Source: Ophthalmolycus amberensis (taxonomy: Eukaryota > Chordata > Actinopteri > Perciformes > Zoarcidae). Taken from it: 64,000 nt of DNA. Within the stretch, counting starts at the first letter, position 1; every line of letters starts with the position of its first letter. Location: NCBI GenBank assembly GCA_024529925.1, contig JAFEUB010001797.1, positions 1,224,501-1,288,500 of the forward strand. Direction: 5' to 3'. Below the pieces are notes generated by a model. It was given only the letters and a program-made list of their open reading frames with translations, was not told the origin of the DNA and made no database searches. The translations under genes and the position numbers were made by a program. Below, piece by piece: positions 47,557 to 60,205 of this stretch.

Positions 47557-49281
47557 ATAGGTACTTCCACCCATAAACAGCACACATAGGTATGTTAAGT
47601 AAGTGATGCCTTGCTTGGAGGCGGTCTAATTAGTGACCTATTGTATAAGACACACCAATGCGTTTCATGTCTTCACTGAGGGATAAAATATGGAAATGAA
47701 AGGGGTCATTATGCGTAATGCATTATTAATGAAAGCATTTTGTTGCACTTATGCAAAAAAAAAACTATAAAAACAAAGATGTGCCAGAGGGCAAAAGAGA
47801 AGAGAATATGGGGCAGTCGTATATTATTTAATCCCCCCACCCTCACCCACACCCCCTGCTGCTATTCAACCTCACACTATTAGCTGTATGCATGCTCCCA
47901 TTTGTTCCTCCATAATTCTGGCACACCAGGAATTCCTGGTATTCTTTGACAGGCGGAAGGTGTTTCTTAGAACCAACACTACTAAAAACCTTTGAATGTT
48001 TATCTTAAGAAATAGGTATCAACATGAAGACAATCTGTAATTACAAAGCCCTGGATGAGTCCCTTCCATTCATTCTCAGTGGTTGTTCCACTGACATGTC
48101 TTACTTCCATCACACCAGAAAAACTGGCACAGTAGGTGAGCACTACGAAGATGCCTAATTTGACTGAAAGTGTTCTGAAAGTGAAGTAATCATACAACGT
48201 ACAGCATTGTGTAAGATGTGCATCAAAATGGAAATCGTATATATTGAAACTGCAACCGTTCTCATATTTCTCATTAAGCACAGCAAGCAATGTTTTGTTG
48301 GTTACCATGCCACCTCTGTTTATCTACAGGCGTTGCAAGTTATGCAGATGGTGCCCTTGTCTGTAATCTGGCAGCCATAGTTATTTATAACAATGAGCAA
48401 TAAGAATATTAGAATATATTTTATAATACTTACAAAGTGGGTGCCGTTTGTTTTGAACAATGAAAAAGGTAAGATGAGCACACTGTTGTGCTGCAAATAG
48501 CAAAAGACGTGCCGATTATTCCACAAACGACACAAAATGGTGATCTGTCGTCTCAAAAACCTCTCGATGCGTATTGCGCCATCATTAATGGTCATTCATA
48601 TGTACTGTTTGTGACCATATGAGGCACCAGAACGGGTGCTCGCCGCTGCAAGATGGTGATTCAATGTGTGATAGCAATGCTTCTGGTTTGGCCCCATAAA
48701 ACATAATATATGGTGTAAGTGAGTGGAAAGCCAGTGAGGGATAGTGTCGTTGTAACAGAAACAAGGACTTCAGTGCAGGAGGGGCATAAAAAAAACAAGC
48801 ACACACATTCTTAACAATGTGTTCATTTATAGTTACATTTGGTAACTTGGGGTACACACTGAGGATGCAAAATTGTACTTGCTAAAAAGGATACGACATG
48901 TTCATGGCATTGCTCCATGCAGAGAATTATGTATTTTGTCTATACACAAGTAGATTATTATAAATACAGTAGATTTGTTTTTACAAAAACACCAAATTGC
49001 ACCAAATTGACAAAAACAAGAGAATACAATATTTTCTATGTAATTATTAAAAATCACACTTTCCAGGGAAAGGAGTGCAATATCTTTGCAGGAAAACACT
49101 CGCTTAATTCTGAAGAGGCTTATTCTGTCCAACTTCTTTTCAAGAGATCACAGCTCGAGTGTAATAAGTACACTGACGTGGACGTCGCACCACACTGCTG
49201 TCCAGAATGTGAGTTGTATCACATTGAGAACTGGCAAAGGCAATGGTTTGTGATCAAGTGAGGTTGTGGATTCTACACTGT

Positions 49282-49282
<1 letters not shown>
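47557..49282. other. Non-coding DNA with a run of minus-strand open frames
   Basis: Between 48000 and 49132 four successive minus-strand frames of 76-102 codons nearly tile the segment, e.g. one starting MTINDGAIRIERFLRRQITI. I recognise no domain. It could be a decayed transposon gene or chance, since plus-strand frames also occur. Confidence 0.3.

Positions 49283-49317
<35 letters not shown>
49283..49317. repeat. (TG)n microsatellite
   Basis: About 17 TG units. Confidence 0.95.
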
Positions 49318-49318
<1 letters not shown>

Positions 49319-49773
49319 CGCTGGGAGACAGTGAATCAGATTGAGGGAATATTTTTATTCCTGAGGAGGAGGGGGAGAAGGAGAGGTGAGTCAATGTCAT
49401 AGACCCTTCTGTAGCCCGGCTGTCACTGACACCAGCGGCAGTGATTAATGGGATGGGGTGTGCAAACATGCTTCAGAGAGAAATATGTGTTTGTGTTCAG
49501 GTAGTGCAAAGGTGTTTGTGTGCAAGTAGGAGCCGTATATCTGGCATATATGTAAAATATGTAGTCAAAGTGGCTATAATCAATATTTTTTATAGTAACA
49601 ATGGATCACAAGTCTACTTGTATGTGAAAGGTGGCTGAACCCGCATACAATTATCACCTGACTCTGCAGTTCTCTTTAGCTCTCCCGGCCGTTTTAGCAT
49701 CTTTCATCTGGTAGTTCTAGTTTAGTGTTGGTTCACTCTCACCGCTCTCATCAGCTCTAAAAAACCAACTGCA
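49318..49773. other. Non-coding DNA
   Basis: Nothing recognised. Confidence 0.45.
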
Positions 49774-49790
49774 CCCCCCCCCCCCCCCCC
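49774..49790. repeat. poly-C tract
   Basis: Seventeen consecutive C. Confidence 0.95.
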
Positions 49791-50688
49791 TCCAAGCCCT
49801 AAATGACAAACAGACAACGTTAGCAACCAGCTGGTGAACAACATGTTCTCACTCCCTACTCGTCAAATGCGGCAGGTTGGTCAGCGGCCCTCCGCTTCAA
49901 ACTATTTCAGTTTTTCTGCTTGAAACATGCATGCACTGTCCCTTCATAAAGAAATGTTCACAGAATGACTTAACGTTCAGCAATGAAGGATAAGATCTCC
50001 GTGCCTGAAACGCTACAAAGCATTGTTCTCTGGGCTGAAGTCAGTCAGACTTCTCCTAACAGAGAGGAGGTTGGTCAGAAGAAAATGTGACGGCTGACCC
50101 AAAGCATGAACTGCAGCTATTATTGCCATTGAAAATGCAAACACTTGTAATGTCCTTTATCACAGCTTTGCCATATACCACCTAACGAGCGTATGCTGCT
50201 CGTAATGAGCTGCGGGCCTCGAGCATGCAAAGCAGTGATTAACTAAATTCGCTGCATCGTTTTGGCCTTACACTTATAGAAACAACAACTGGAACGCCCC
50301 TCGGTTTTAATTGTTAGATATTGATTTTATTTGTTACACTTCATCTGGGGGGCTGTATGCGGGTACAGAATAGTTTGACAGCTGCCACATCAACACTTGT
50401 CCTTCCCTAACCCTGCTGCTGCACTTGACGTATTTAGCATTCAAGAGACCTGCCTCAGCTGATGAAGGACTTGATTCCTTGGTGGCTATAAATCACATAT
50501 GCTGGTACAAGAATAGATCTGAAATATGGAGTTGAGATTTGTGAACCAGTGCTCATAATTAAATGGAGATCAGGATTTAGTTCTGTGTTATGTTTTTTTC
50601 CTCCATCCTTGTGTGCGTAGAGGTGGTTACTGTACACGCTGTTTTACAGATATTTGTTTCGATACAATATTTAAATCAGTTGAGGAAT

Positions 50689-50691
<3 letters not shown>
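49791..50691. other. Non-coding DNA with a family 2 fragment
   Basis: 49845-49905 (ctcactccctactcgtcaaa, ggttggtcagcggccct) matches 8470-8525. The rest is unrecognised. Confidence 0.45.
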
Positions 50692-50747
<56 letters not shown>

Positions 50748-50762
50748 TGTGTGTGTGTGTGC

Positions 50763-50798
<36 letters not shown>

Positions 50799-50799
50799 A
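50692..50799. repeat. Long (TG)n followed by (GA)n
   Basis: About 45 TG units with two TGCG interruptions, then eight GA units. Confidence 0.97.
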
Positions 50800-51130
50800 A
50801 GAGACAGTGTCCCTGTTTAGCTTTCAAAGGGTCTGATTTACATGAACACTTTTCTGTGCTGGGCTGCCAAATTACCTGTCGGGGGTAGTTTATTGGTACT
50901 TAAACAATCATTTTCACAAGCCTCCTGCATTTTCCTGCTATTAATGCAGCATCACTCATGCCTCACACTCTTTTTTTATGTCATCTTGGTGCCTTCTTGC
51001 CTGTGCTGCAAACCAGCTTCAAAGAGCAAATGTGAGGCACAACAGAAAGGGAATCAGTCGCACATACGAAAATGAAAGTGTACGTTTATGTTCAACGCAA
51101 TGCGGCTCGAGAAGACAATACTGTAGAAAG
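50800..51130. other. Non-coding DNA
   Basis: Nothing recognised. Confidence 0.45.
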
Positions 51131-51620
51131 CAGAGGTGTGGATCCGAGACACAAGGCTTGGACTTGAGCGAGACCCGAGTCAAAAATGTTGAATTTAGAC
51201 ACAAATGAAAAATCAAAAAGACTTGTAACTTTACTTGGACTGTAAAACCAATGACGAGTGACTACACTTCAACTTGAGCCTATATTGACTGGAAACACGT
51301 TTGATACCTTCCACCAAACCCAGAGATTAAAAACTATGTTATTTAAAAAGTGTGGCATGAATCAATTACATTTTCCCTCTGACTTAACTTACGTTACCGC
51401 AATTCATTCCAAGCAAGTCAACACTTAATTCCAATCCGACAGCATCCAATCACGTTGCAGGGGAGAACCATAAACCGACGTTGCATTTCTGAGAGGCAGT
51501 TGGACAAAATGGTACCAAAGATCATTTTGTTCACATCCATAAAACAAATTGCAGTATGTAATTGGACTTGTCTCAGAAATGTAGCACAGCAGTGTTTCTG
51601 AATGCTATGATGCTGATTTT
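51131..51620 (+). mobile_element. hAT-like element fragment (CAGAGGTGTGGA end)
   Basis: Begins cagaggtgtggatccgagac with gacttgagcgagacccgagt, then aaaaagacttgtaacttta, and later gttgcatttctgagaggcag, ttggacaaaatggtacca and agaaatgtagcacagcag. This is the order of a common fish non-autonomous element whose ends are CAGAGGTGTGGA. The opposite end is not found, so it is truncated. Confidence 0.5.
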
Positions 51621-51819
51621 CTTCCACGTTCAGTCCTAGTTGATGTATAGAAACTTCTATAGGTGGAATCTATACTGCCTAAGTTGATAAGTGAAATCTA
51701 AAAACACTTTTCTTACTGCGTACAACCAACTTTGAATTTGGCTCTCGATACCCAACCCTGCTGACCGACAATCTCTTGGCCAAGGCTCCATCTGTGAAGG
51801 CCTGTCTGTGCAGCGGCTT
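51621..51819. other. Non-coding DNA
   Basis: Nothing recognised. Confidence 0.4.
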
Positions 51820-52024
51820 CTTCCTGTTCCTCCTCTCCCACATTCATCTCCATCCCTCTACCTCTCTTTCACTTTTGCCCTATCCTCCGATTCCTCGCTC
51901 CCTCCATCTCACCCATCTTCCCCCTCATCTTCTGCTCCAATCCTCCCACTCTCTCTATCTCCATCTCCATTGTTACCTTTATCTTCCTCACACTCTGTTC
52001 TTTCTTTCAATCTTTTTATTTTCA
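51820..52024. repeat. Polypyrimidine tract
   Basis: About 200 bp with strong C/T bias, ending tttttattttcag. Low complexity. Confidence 0.8.
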
Positions 52025-52103
52025 GTTTACACAGGAGTACGACATGCCACTCACAAACAGAACAGTACGTAACATACCTGCCAACCACACAAACAACCAA
52101 TCC

Positions 52104-52172
52104 CTGACACACAAAAAAAAAACAAGAACAAAACAAACAAAACAAAACAAAAACAAAAATAAGTAAATAAAT
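52104..52172. repeat. A-rich (CAAAA)n-like tract
   Basis: Imperfect acaaaac/caaaaac repeats followed by taaataaata. Could be the tail of an inserted retrosequence. Confidence 0.8.
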
Positions 52173-55100
52173 ATCATCCTTCCACTAGATACCAATAAAC
52201 ATTATGAATATTATGAATATATCTCCCTGGGCGTCCCCCGGAACCCGAAGTTACAAAAACCTCCCTCCTACACACATCCACTTTTCAGCCCATACATTGT
52301 ATATGCCAAATATTGTCCTCCACATGAGTTACATACAATATGGCGGCCGACCATGCAAACAGTCACACACAGTGACAAACTAAATATTGTGGACCTTCTT
52401 CCTTCAGAGTCACTTGGATCCCACCATACAAACAGTTCCTTCAGAGTCACTTGGTTCTCCATGGAGACATAGACATAGATAGACACTCTGTTCTATTTTT
52501 CACTCAAAGAGTACATTCAAGATGCAGATATATGTGATGGTCCACTGGCTCGGAGCCCTCCGCAGTGTAGATTTGGCAGACGCTTCTCGCACTGTATAAA
52601 TCCACCAGGCCTTTTTTTCCCTTTTGCCTTTTTTCTCTCATGCAACGAGAGGATGCGAATTCACAAAGGGAACGGCCACTATCCACTCGCGCTCTGAACG
52701 TTTGAGCGACGGCTGTGGACCCGTAGGTTCCACTTTGATGAGAGGCAAGAGACTCAGACCCTCTAAGCCTCAGTGTCAAATATAGCTGGCGAGAAAGGTT
52801 CATTTAAGAGAGCGTCAGGAATTGGAGAAGGAAAGAGGACTATTTCCATTTCTTAGGCTTGAACATCAATGACAGCTTCAGGATGGGTTTTACTGAGTGT
52901 TCAGAGTCAGTATGTGTAAGTCTGAAATCTTGTTGGACTGTTTTTCAAATTGTGCGGGCACAAAAAGAAGACCGAAAGAATAATGTCGGCCAAGATGCAA
53001 TTTCCTCCGCCTTGTTTTGTGATAAATTTGATCATTTGATTCCTAAAGACTTGGCAGTCAGCACCAGCGGCCCGTCACCTTTATGGACTTTTCATGGAGC
53101 GAGTAGGAGTAGTTCACATTGATCTTTAGCAACCGATCGCTAGTGGGTGTGCACTGATAGCTGGCACCACAGTTTGTCTTCGTCTGTGACCGCCATTGAA
53201 AAGGAGTGGGAGGTGCATTGGATCCACTCCATGTCCCCTTATTGACCTTTAGTCTGTCGATGAAAATGCTCCTCGATGCTTAATGTGCTTTGGCGGGGTT
53301 TAAATGTACCTTTTATGATGTCAGTCCCTCGGTTGAGCTGCAGCTTTTCCGGGCGTCTTACTGTATTTCGTCTGTAAGGATATATGTCATGAGGACTTTT
53401 TAGTCTCCCTGTTTTGCCTGTCCCGGCTCTCACTCCCCAGACGTGCCTTCCCCGAACCATCCACCACATGTCCTCAGACAGAAATAGAATAGGTGAAGAA
53501 TGGACATTGAACTGTTTGCTCTGGTCATTTGTCATGTACAAAGGGAAATGGCAATTCAGTGAGGCCGTAAAGTGTGTTGCTTCTCAGCTAAACCGGCAGC
53601 GAAGGTAGGCAGAGTCGAATCGACGTCTATGAAGGCCAATTCATGCTTTCTTTTGTACGAAAGTGACAGTCAGCTTGGCGGGACTACACGTCACACAATA
53701 GACGCTGTTGAGTCACCCGTCACGAGTGAGTCCGCAACTTGTCGCAAGTCGGTTTAGCCCGCTGCAATGGCAACGGTACATTGATCTTAATGGGATAGAT
53801 CGTTTTCACACTGTTCATTATCTACGCCAACCATTGAGGTAAGTCACTACGAGCAACCACGGACGGATTGGGCTAAAAGTCACCAGGTAACACAGTCACT
53901 CGTTAAACTGAAACATTCTGACGACCGAACATTTTGATGCTGCCAACAGTTTTTATTCAAAGTTTGAAGTGTGCTAACTCGTCACAATGGCTGGGACATG
54001 CGTCCACCTCTATTACCAACATGCGTCCATTTTTTTATGTCGTCAGCAATAAAAGAGTCTACAAAGTATGAAAATTGGCTGACAACCCCAAAATATAAAC
54101 AATGTTCTGTCTCATATCAACCTCATCTAGCGTTAGAAAGCTGCATATTCTCCCTGCACATACTGACATTCTCACCACGCACACTGCTTCTATAAATACC
54201 AGCTTACTTGCAGCATTTGTCGTGAACCTGATTTTTGAGCGCACGTATTGCTTTTACGTCGGAGAACCTGACTCTTAACACCTTCCCCGTTAATGCTGTG
54301 ACCGGTTTTGGTCTGGTTCTCGCACACAGCTGATGTCGTCTCTTGTCCTTGGTGCTCACAGACGCACAGCTGCTTCAGGTGATGTCATACACTCCAGTCT
54401 CTGAGGGTGTACCAGCAGAGATCGTAAGCCGTTCAATGATTTATTCTGTCGTGTTCCGCATTTTTCTGCAGCCTGATCTCATCAAGCGTTGATTAATAAT
54501 CCATTAATAAAGTAAAAACTCCTATAAAATCACCCTCCTAATTTCTGCAGGCTACATTTGTATTTATTGGATGATGCTGACACTGAACAGATGGCATATT
54601 AAGAACTTTTTGGAAACAGAAATAAGAGCATATGTAAGAAAAATCATTAAATTTGAGCCTTATGCTACCCCCCCCACCCCCTCCTACTCCTTCATCACTT
54701 TTCATCACACTCACCCAATCATAGTTATCACCTCGACGGATTTATTCCTGTCTCCGTGCCCGGCGAATACAACAACAAAAGCACAAGTGGCTTTCTTGCA
54801 GTAAATGAAATGTCTCACTGATAGGAGGGAGAGAATCAATTGCTGTTAGTTTTACTGTGTGTAGGCAACGTGGAGATGCTGTGACTGTGGCCATGGAAGA
54901 GCTGTCACGGAATGCTTCAGATCAATAGCATCCAGATTCTGACAAGCACTCCATCAGCGACAGACCGGAGATGGAAGGGGAGCATATGTGTATGTTTGTG
55001 CCTGTGTGAACAAGATATCTCCTGCTCTGCCTCCCTAAAGCACGACAGGATGAGGCCAGACTACACCATAACAGCCGTAGGTTTTTCTTTCTCTCTTTTT

Positions 55101-55231
55101 TTCTCTGTACACAGAGTGCCGAGACTAACTCAGCTAGTCTGGCTTTAGTGCAACTTGATCCCTGTTTGGTGACGATCTATCATGTAGCTCATGACCTTTG
55201 CCTTCATTCTCGATCCAGCCACTCTAAACTC
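52173..55231. other. Non-coding DNA
   Basis: No gene. ccttcagagtcacttgg is duplicated near 52402 and 52439. A C-rich run lies at 54668-54680. Confidence 0.4.
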
Positions 55232-55251
55232 TGTGTGTGTGTGTGTGTGTT
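55232..55251. repeat. Short (TG)n microsatellite
   Basis: About 10 units. Confidence 0.9.
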
Positions 55252-55448
55252 TGCGTCATTTGTATCAGCATGTCAGAGTGTGGCTTATCAAGATAGAAGT
55301 GAGCCGTGTATGTCTTATTTCAGATAAGTGTGTGCACCGTGCCAATGACGCTGATGGAGACGTGACTAGAACCTCAGTGGGCCACTTTAGACTCTCATTA
55401 TGCAGGATTTGCTTGGACCCTCACACCCAATTGCCTATCCCCCTTTCA

Positions 55449-55484
55449 GGCATACACACACACACACAGACACACACACACACG
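55449..55484. repeat. (CA)n microsatellite with GA interruption
   Basis: Two CA runs separated by caga. Confidence 0.9.
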
Positions 55485-56559
55485 TGGCTCCCTGCATGTG
55501 CAGCACACTGGCAAAATGCAAAACAACAAGCTCTAAAGGATAAATGTGCATATGTAAATGCAGGTGCACACATACACACACGTACTCATACTCATCTTCA
55601 CTAGCCGATATATTTGCCTGAATATTTTAACAAACATTCCTCCTTTCTGTTCGCCCTTACCCCCCAATTTCTCAAATGCTCTGCCCCGCGGCTCTTCAGC
55701 ATCGCCTCATCTCTCTTCTCCGCGCTGTCTACGCGACGCATGCTTTGGTAGAATTAATAGAAGTCTCCCAGGCTCATCGCAGTGAATTGGGTGCCATGCG
55801 CTGTGCTGTCTGCCAGGCTGTAATTCATGTATAATGCATCCTGTCTTCCCCTCAATCTCATGCAGCGTTAGGTGAAGAGACACTTACTGAGTGGATGCCA
55901 AGTATGACCGCACAACAGAGGAACAGGGGTCGGCCAGTGGGGGTGAGACAGATACTGACACATACTGTGGATTGAGAGAATAAGAGGCGGGCAGGGAGAG
56001 GATAAGACAACAACGAATAATGAGGCAAAAGTATGTGGCTATACAAACAACAACACTGCAAATGAGGCTTTGCAAACAGAACATACTCAGTAAAACAGCA
56101 TAGGTGCATTGACTCGATTACTGTTATTTTGTGTAATTTTCAGTACTTAAACAGTACTTTACTTAAGTACTTTCATTAGAAGGGAATTTGAGACTTTCTA
56201 CTCTACTACGATTATTTGCTTACTGTTGTGTTTAAGATTCGTATTTAGGTTTTGCTAATAACATATCAGTGTTTCTACGTAAAAGATTCAGTTAGCAATT
56301 ATCAGTTAGCATTACTCGTAGTGAATTACAGAGAATTACCACCCAATTCGACAGCAATATTCTGTAAAGAAGTTCTGATAGACCCACTGTACACGACCTG
56401 CACCAAAGGACAGAGAAACCAAATTATCGACTAGCTGGTGAACATTGGGGTTATAGTCAGTGTGTTTGGGTTAATTTAAGTTTGGAAAGGATTTTGATAT
56501 TTTAAATGGATGAAAGGAAACCTGAAAGAACACACCAGCAGGTATGCTGGAGAAATAGA
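55485..56559. other. Non-coding DNA
   Basis: A part at 56140-56185 with agtactt/aagtact strings may be a dispersed repeat fragment. Confidence 0.4.
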
Positions 56560-56626
56560 GAAGAAGAAGAAGAAGAAGAAGAAGAAGAAGAAGAAGAAGA
56601 AGAAGAAGAAGAAGAAGAAGAAGAAG
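56560..56626. repeat. (AAG)n microsatellite, about 22 units
   Basis: Uninterrupted AAG triplets over 67 bp. A purine/pyrimidine mirror tract of this length can form triplex DNA. Confidence 0.97.
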
Positions 56627-58919
56627 ATACAAATAAAAATAAATAAAGATGCATAAGTAATTAACTATAAAGGTAACCAGAAATGTTATCAGCAGAAGAA
56701 TATGTGAAAGTATTGTAAATTGTCAGTGAATTTTCTTCCTTTGTTCATCCCTGTGGGAGCTTAATACCATAGCACCTATCCTGAATGCTACTTAAACCAG
56801 GCCAGCTGCAACTTTCACAATCTGTAAATTTATTGTCTAAACGAGAGCAGAATCACTGCCGCACTGGGCTATTGTTCACTCCCCCACACGGAGCCCACAT
56901 CAGCGCACTGCTTGACCCTTGCAAACGGTCTGCTTAAAGCATATACTCCAAGAACAACTGTGTGAACCGAGTGAATGCACACTTGCACCATGATATTCAC
57001 TCAGGTTCTTAGCGCTGGTAGATGCAATGCATGTTTCTACTCACTCCAATCAGCTACATTTGTATTCAGCTTGAGTTCCTTTGGAAACAGAATAGATCAG
57101 TTATGGAGGGCAAGTGAGAAAGAAAAGTTGCAATGAATGCATTATTTAGAATAATGTGGATGTCAATCAGGGTCAGGGACTTGTTTTTATCAGGGTCTCC
57201 CCTTTGTGAGAGCAGATGCTGTTTTCACAAAGGATAGTACATACAGCATGTATTGCTGTACGACTGAAAACTTTCCCTTCACCTTTTCAACAATGAACCC
57301 ATCCATGAGAGACCCTACATTGGAGGCCAACCTCTGAATATCATTTATGCGAAAGTTTGCATTGCCAATGTTCACGCCATGTTCTTTCTCACAGAATGAC
57401 GTGTGTCTAAATGTCCGTCACAGATTTATTTTGCCCTGCAGACGAGGTTGACCTTGCCTCATCATAATCATGCATTATTAAATTTACTTTGCTAACTTTT
57501 TCATCACAGTATTCAGTACATTAGAGCATTGCTGACTATGTTACTGCTTATACCAGTGTTTTAGAATTATTAATGCGTTCTTCCTCCCTCCAAGGCAGCC
57601 TCTGGTTTTCATTGATTTCAGGCCGTATCTATGGCAGTTTAACAGCATACTTCAAATATATATATCAATTTATTTATTTATTTCCCATTATTGTGGTGGT
57701 GCAGTTGAAAGCACAGACTGTTTGAAAGTTGTTGAGGGTTGGTTCATTCAAGGGCAACCATTTAAGACGACAAAGACCAGTGGAATTTGAAATTCTGAAA
57801 GAAGAGTGACAAGCGTTACGTGAAGATCACAAAAAGGTTTTGGAAATGTAACGTATGTCACGGTTGTGTTTTGGCACTGGCAGTCGGGGAAAGTTCACAG
57901 TCTTGGTGTTATACAGAAAAGGTCTGCAGTGACTTGAAGCATTAGACACAATGTTGTTATTAACATTTTGCCCAAACCCCCAATCGAGACAAGCTGTTGT
58001 TGCCTAAAACCAAACCACAGATGGGACTCAACCCTTATCTCTGGTGTCAAAGGCCTGTATTGTCTATGCACAACAAACGTAGTTCTTCCTTTATTCTGTC
58101 TCCATCTACCTGGTCCTATATTACTTGCTGGAGACCTTGGTCAAGGTTGGCATGGACTTCACAAGATGTGTTTTCCCGTCTTTCACGAGTCAACCCCAAT
58201 CCTTTCACGGTTGATTCTTAACTCGGTCTGTTTCTCCTTTATAGCCGTTCCATTTTTGAGGGTTTGGCAGCTCTCCTCAGTTCTTGGCTTCAACACTCGT
58301 GTCATTCAGGAGACTTCTGATAGAAATGTTTGGCCAGTAGAGTAGTCTTTACCTTTTACACAGAAACGGAGGTTTGTCCAGTCATTTGTGAGGTGGGCCT
58401 GGTTTTTGTTTAACACAGCCCAAAGGGACAGCTACAGGACAGTGATATTCAGAAGCATTTTTCTCATCTTAACGCAAAAAAAGAAAACGCTGTGATTGCA
58501 TTGAAGGAAACCCATGTGGCCTCTTTGACTTCCGCAGCAAATACTACTGTAATTGTATTATATACTTCACATTTGGTGAATATTTTATTCTTGGATTTGT
58601 TCCTAAGACTAATTGATAGACATTGTAATATGTGTGTTATAGTGTAATGTGTAATATGATGGCGGCATAGAATTATAATGGGAAATGTGTCAATGAGAAT
58701 GAACCTAGCAATGACCGTGGACAGATTGCTTTCACAGAATGCAATTTATTCCACCGTGTTCCGCAATAGCTCTCACCACATGAGCTAATCAGAATAAATA
58801 ATACGAGACCAAACCAACAAGCAGCTGAAGAGGTATGACAAACTATTACCCATCAACTGCAGTGTGCTCTTTCAAAAGTAGCTTAGCTTTACGGCCACAA
58901 GATGAATTACAAACCGTCT
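56627..58919. other. Non-coding DNA
   Basis: No gene. Open frames at 57968-58345 show no recognised domain. Confidence 0.4.
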
Positions 58920-58934
58920 TAATCTGCCTGAGAT

Positions 58935-59728
58935 ATGAGCGACCAAAGTAAATGCTTCATCATGTCTGATGTCCAAGCTTGGCTCACTAAATCCTGCCTC
59001 CTGTTGAATACTAAAAAAACTGTATGTATGATTTTCACCAAACGTGCCCAAAACATGACACACTCGAACATATTTGTAAAGGGAACAGAGCTAGACTTAG
59101 TAACCGAGTTCAAGTACCTAGGGGTAACTCTAGACTCCACCCTGACCTTCAAGAGCCATGTCTAAAAGGTAGCGACCCACATCAAATTCAACCTTCTAAA
59201 CTTCAGGCACATCAGAAACAGCTTGACAGAAAACGCAGCCAGGACATTCCTACATTCCATGATCTTCACACATTTAGTGTACTGTCTGACCAGCTGGTCA
59301 CTCACGTGCACAGCAACACTCAAACCCATAGAATCTCTGTATAAGAGAGCACTCAAAGTCTTTGACAAGAAACCGCGAACCCGTCATCACTGCCACATCC
59401 TGAACAAACATAAGTTTTTAAGTTTTAACAACCTTATCAGCCTTAAAGAAGCCAGCATCATTTATAAAGTCCTAAATGGTCTGGCACCTCCTCCGCTGAA
59501 CGCGTACATCAAACAGAGACCTGTCTGCGGCCCTGCGACGAGAGTCACCAGAGCCTCCGACAGAGGCGACTGTGTCATCCCACACAGGCGCACCACCTTT
59601 GGTCAGACAGTTCTGTCACCCTCTGGAACACTTTACCATCCTCCGTTAGGGAGTGCCCAAACTTCAGCACTTTTAAAAAGCACATGAAGGGATGGCTGTT
59701 GTCCACCCAAACTTGTGCACATAGATAG
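58935..59728 (+). pseudogene. LINE reverse transcriptase C-terminal region, broken
   Basis: One frame carries DVQAWLTKSCLLLNTKKTVC, EFKYLGVTLDSTLTFKSHV, NSLTENAARTFLHSM, ESLYKRALKVFDKK and IIYKVLNGLAPPPLNAYIKQ. These follow the order after the active site in jockey-group LINEs. A single in-frame stop sits at 59162-59164, where Lys would be expected after SHV. A frameshift near 59610-59620 moves the last part, LWNTLPSSVRECPNFSTFKK to the stop at 59726-59728, into another frame. The active-site YADD region and endonuclease are missing. Only two breaks in 264 codons suggests a fairly recent copy. Confidence 0.85.
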
Positions 59729-59898
59729 TTTAACCTGGGTTGGCAGTATTAGTATCATAGATATGTGATGTACTAATGCTATATGAATGAATGAAACCTT
59801 AAATGTGCAAATGAATTAATGCCCTTATGTGCAATATATCTGTGTGCAATATGATGAATATGAAATGTCTTCCTTACACTGTGATATTTTTTCTAGTT

Positions 59899-59903
<5 letters not shown>

Positions 59904-59952
<49 letters not shown>
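59904..59952. repeat. (TA)n microsatellite in the LINE 3' UTR
   Basis: About 24 TA units. Confidence 0.97.
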
Positions 59953-59955
<3 letters not shown>

Positions 59956-60205
59956 ATTCATTTTTTATCCATTGTTAACTTTTTATTATCGAACTATTGT
60001 GTATTGTCAGCTTCAGACTGTAATTGATTTTAGTTTATTGCTATTGCACTTTGGCATGACCTTTTCCTTTAGGACACTCAGCCTGTACATTCTGGCAGGG
60101 GGACAGACAATGGAAATCAGCCTTGCGGCTGTAATTGGGTGCATTTACATTTTAATTTAAAGTGTTCATCAATGTACATTGTCCCTCTCAAACAAATAAA
60201 ACTAA

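Larger units (their letters stand above)
58920..60205 (+). mobile_element. 5'-truncated jockey-group LINE (3' half)
   Basis: The C-terminal part of a LINE reverse-transcriptase protein (58935-59728) is followed by about 475 bp of 3' untranslated sequence, including ggacagacaatggaaatcag and ending gtccctctcaaacaaataaa. The 3' end style and protein fit the jockey group (L2/CR1/Nimb-like), a different subfamily from the copy at 8741-10790. The left boundary near 58900-58935 is approximate: a stop lies just upstream in the frame. A (TA)n tract sits in the untranslated part. Confidence 0.8.

Noticed and set aside
51820..52030. Polypyrimidine tract ending in tttcag as a splice acceptor
   Set aside because: The sequence after it has no supported coding frame. 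The tract is low-complexity and far longer than needed for an acceptor.
57968..58345. 125-codon open frame
   Set aside because: No domain recognised, overlapping frames, and no neighbouring exon signals that I could support.
58872..59152. Minus-strand open frames over the plus-strand LINE
   Set aside because: They are antisense shadows of the reverse-transcriptase reading.
59827..60027. Open frames through (TA)n tracts (also at 12382 and 22273)
   Set aside because: The Tyr-Ile runs come from the dinucleotide repeat. This one lies in a LINE 3' UTR.
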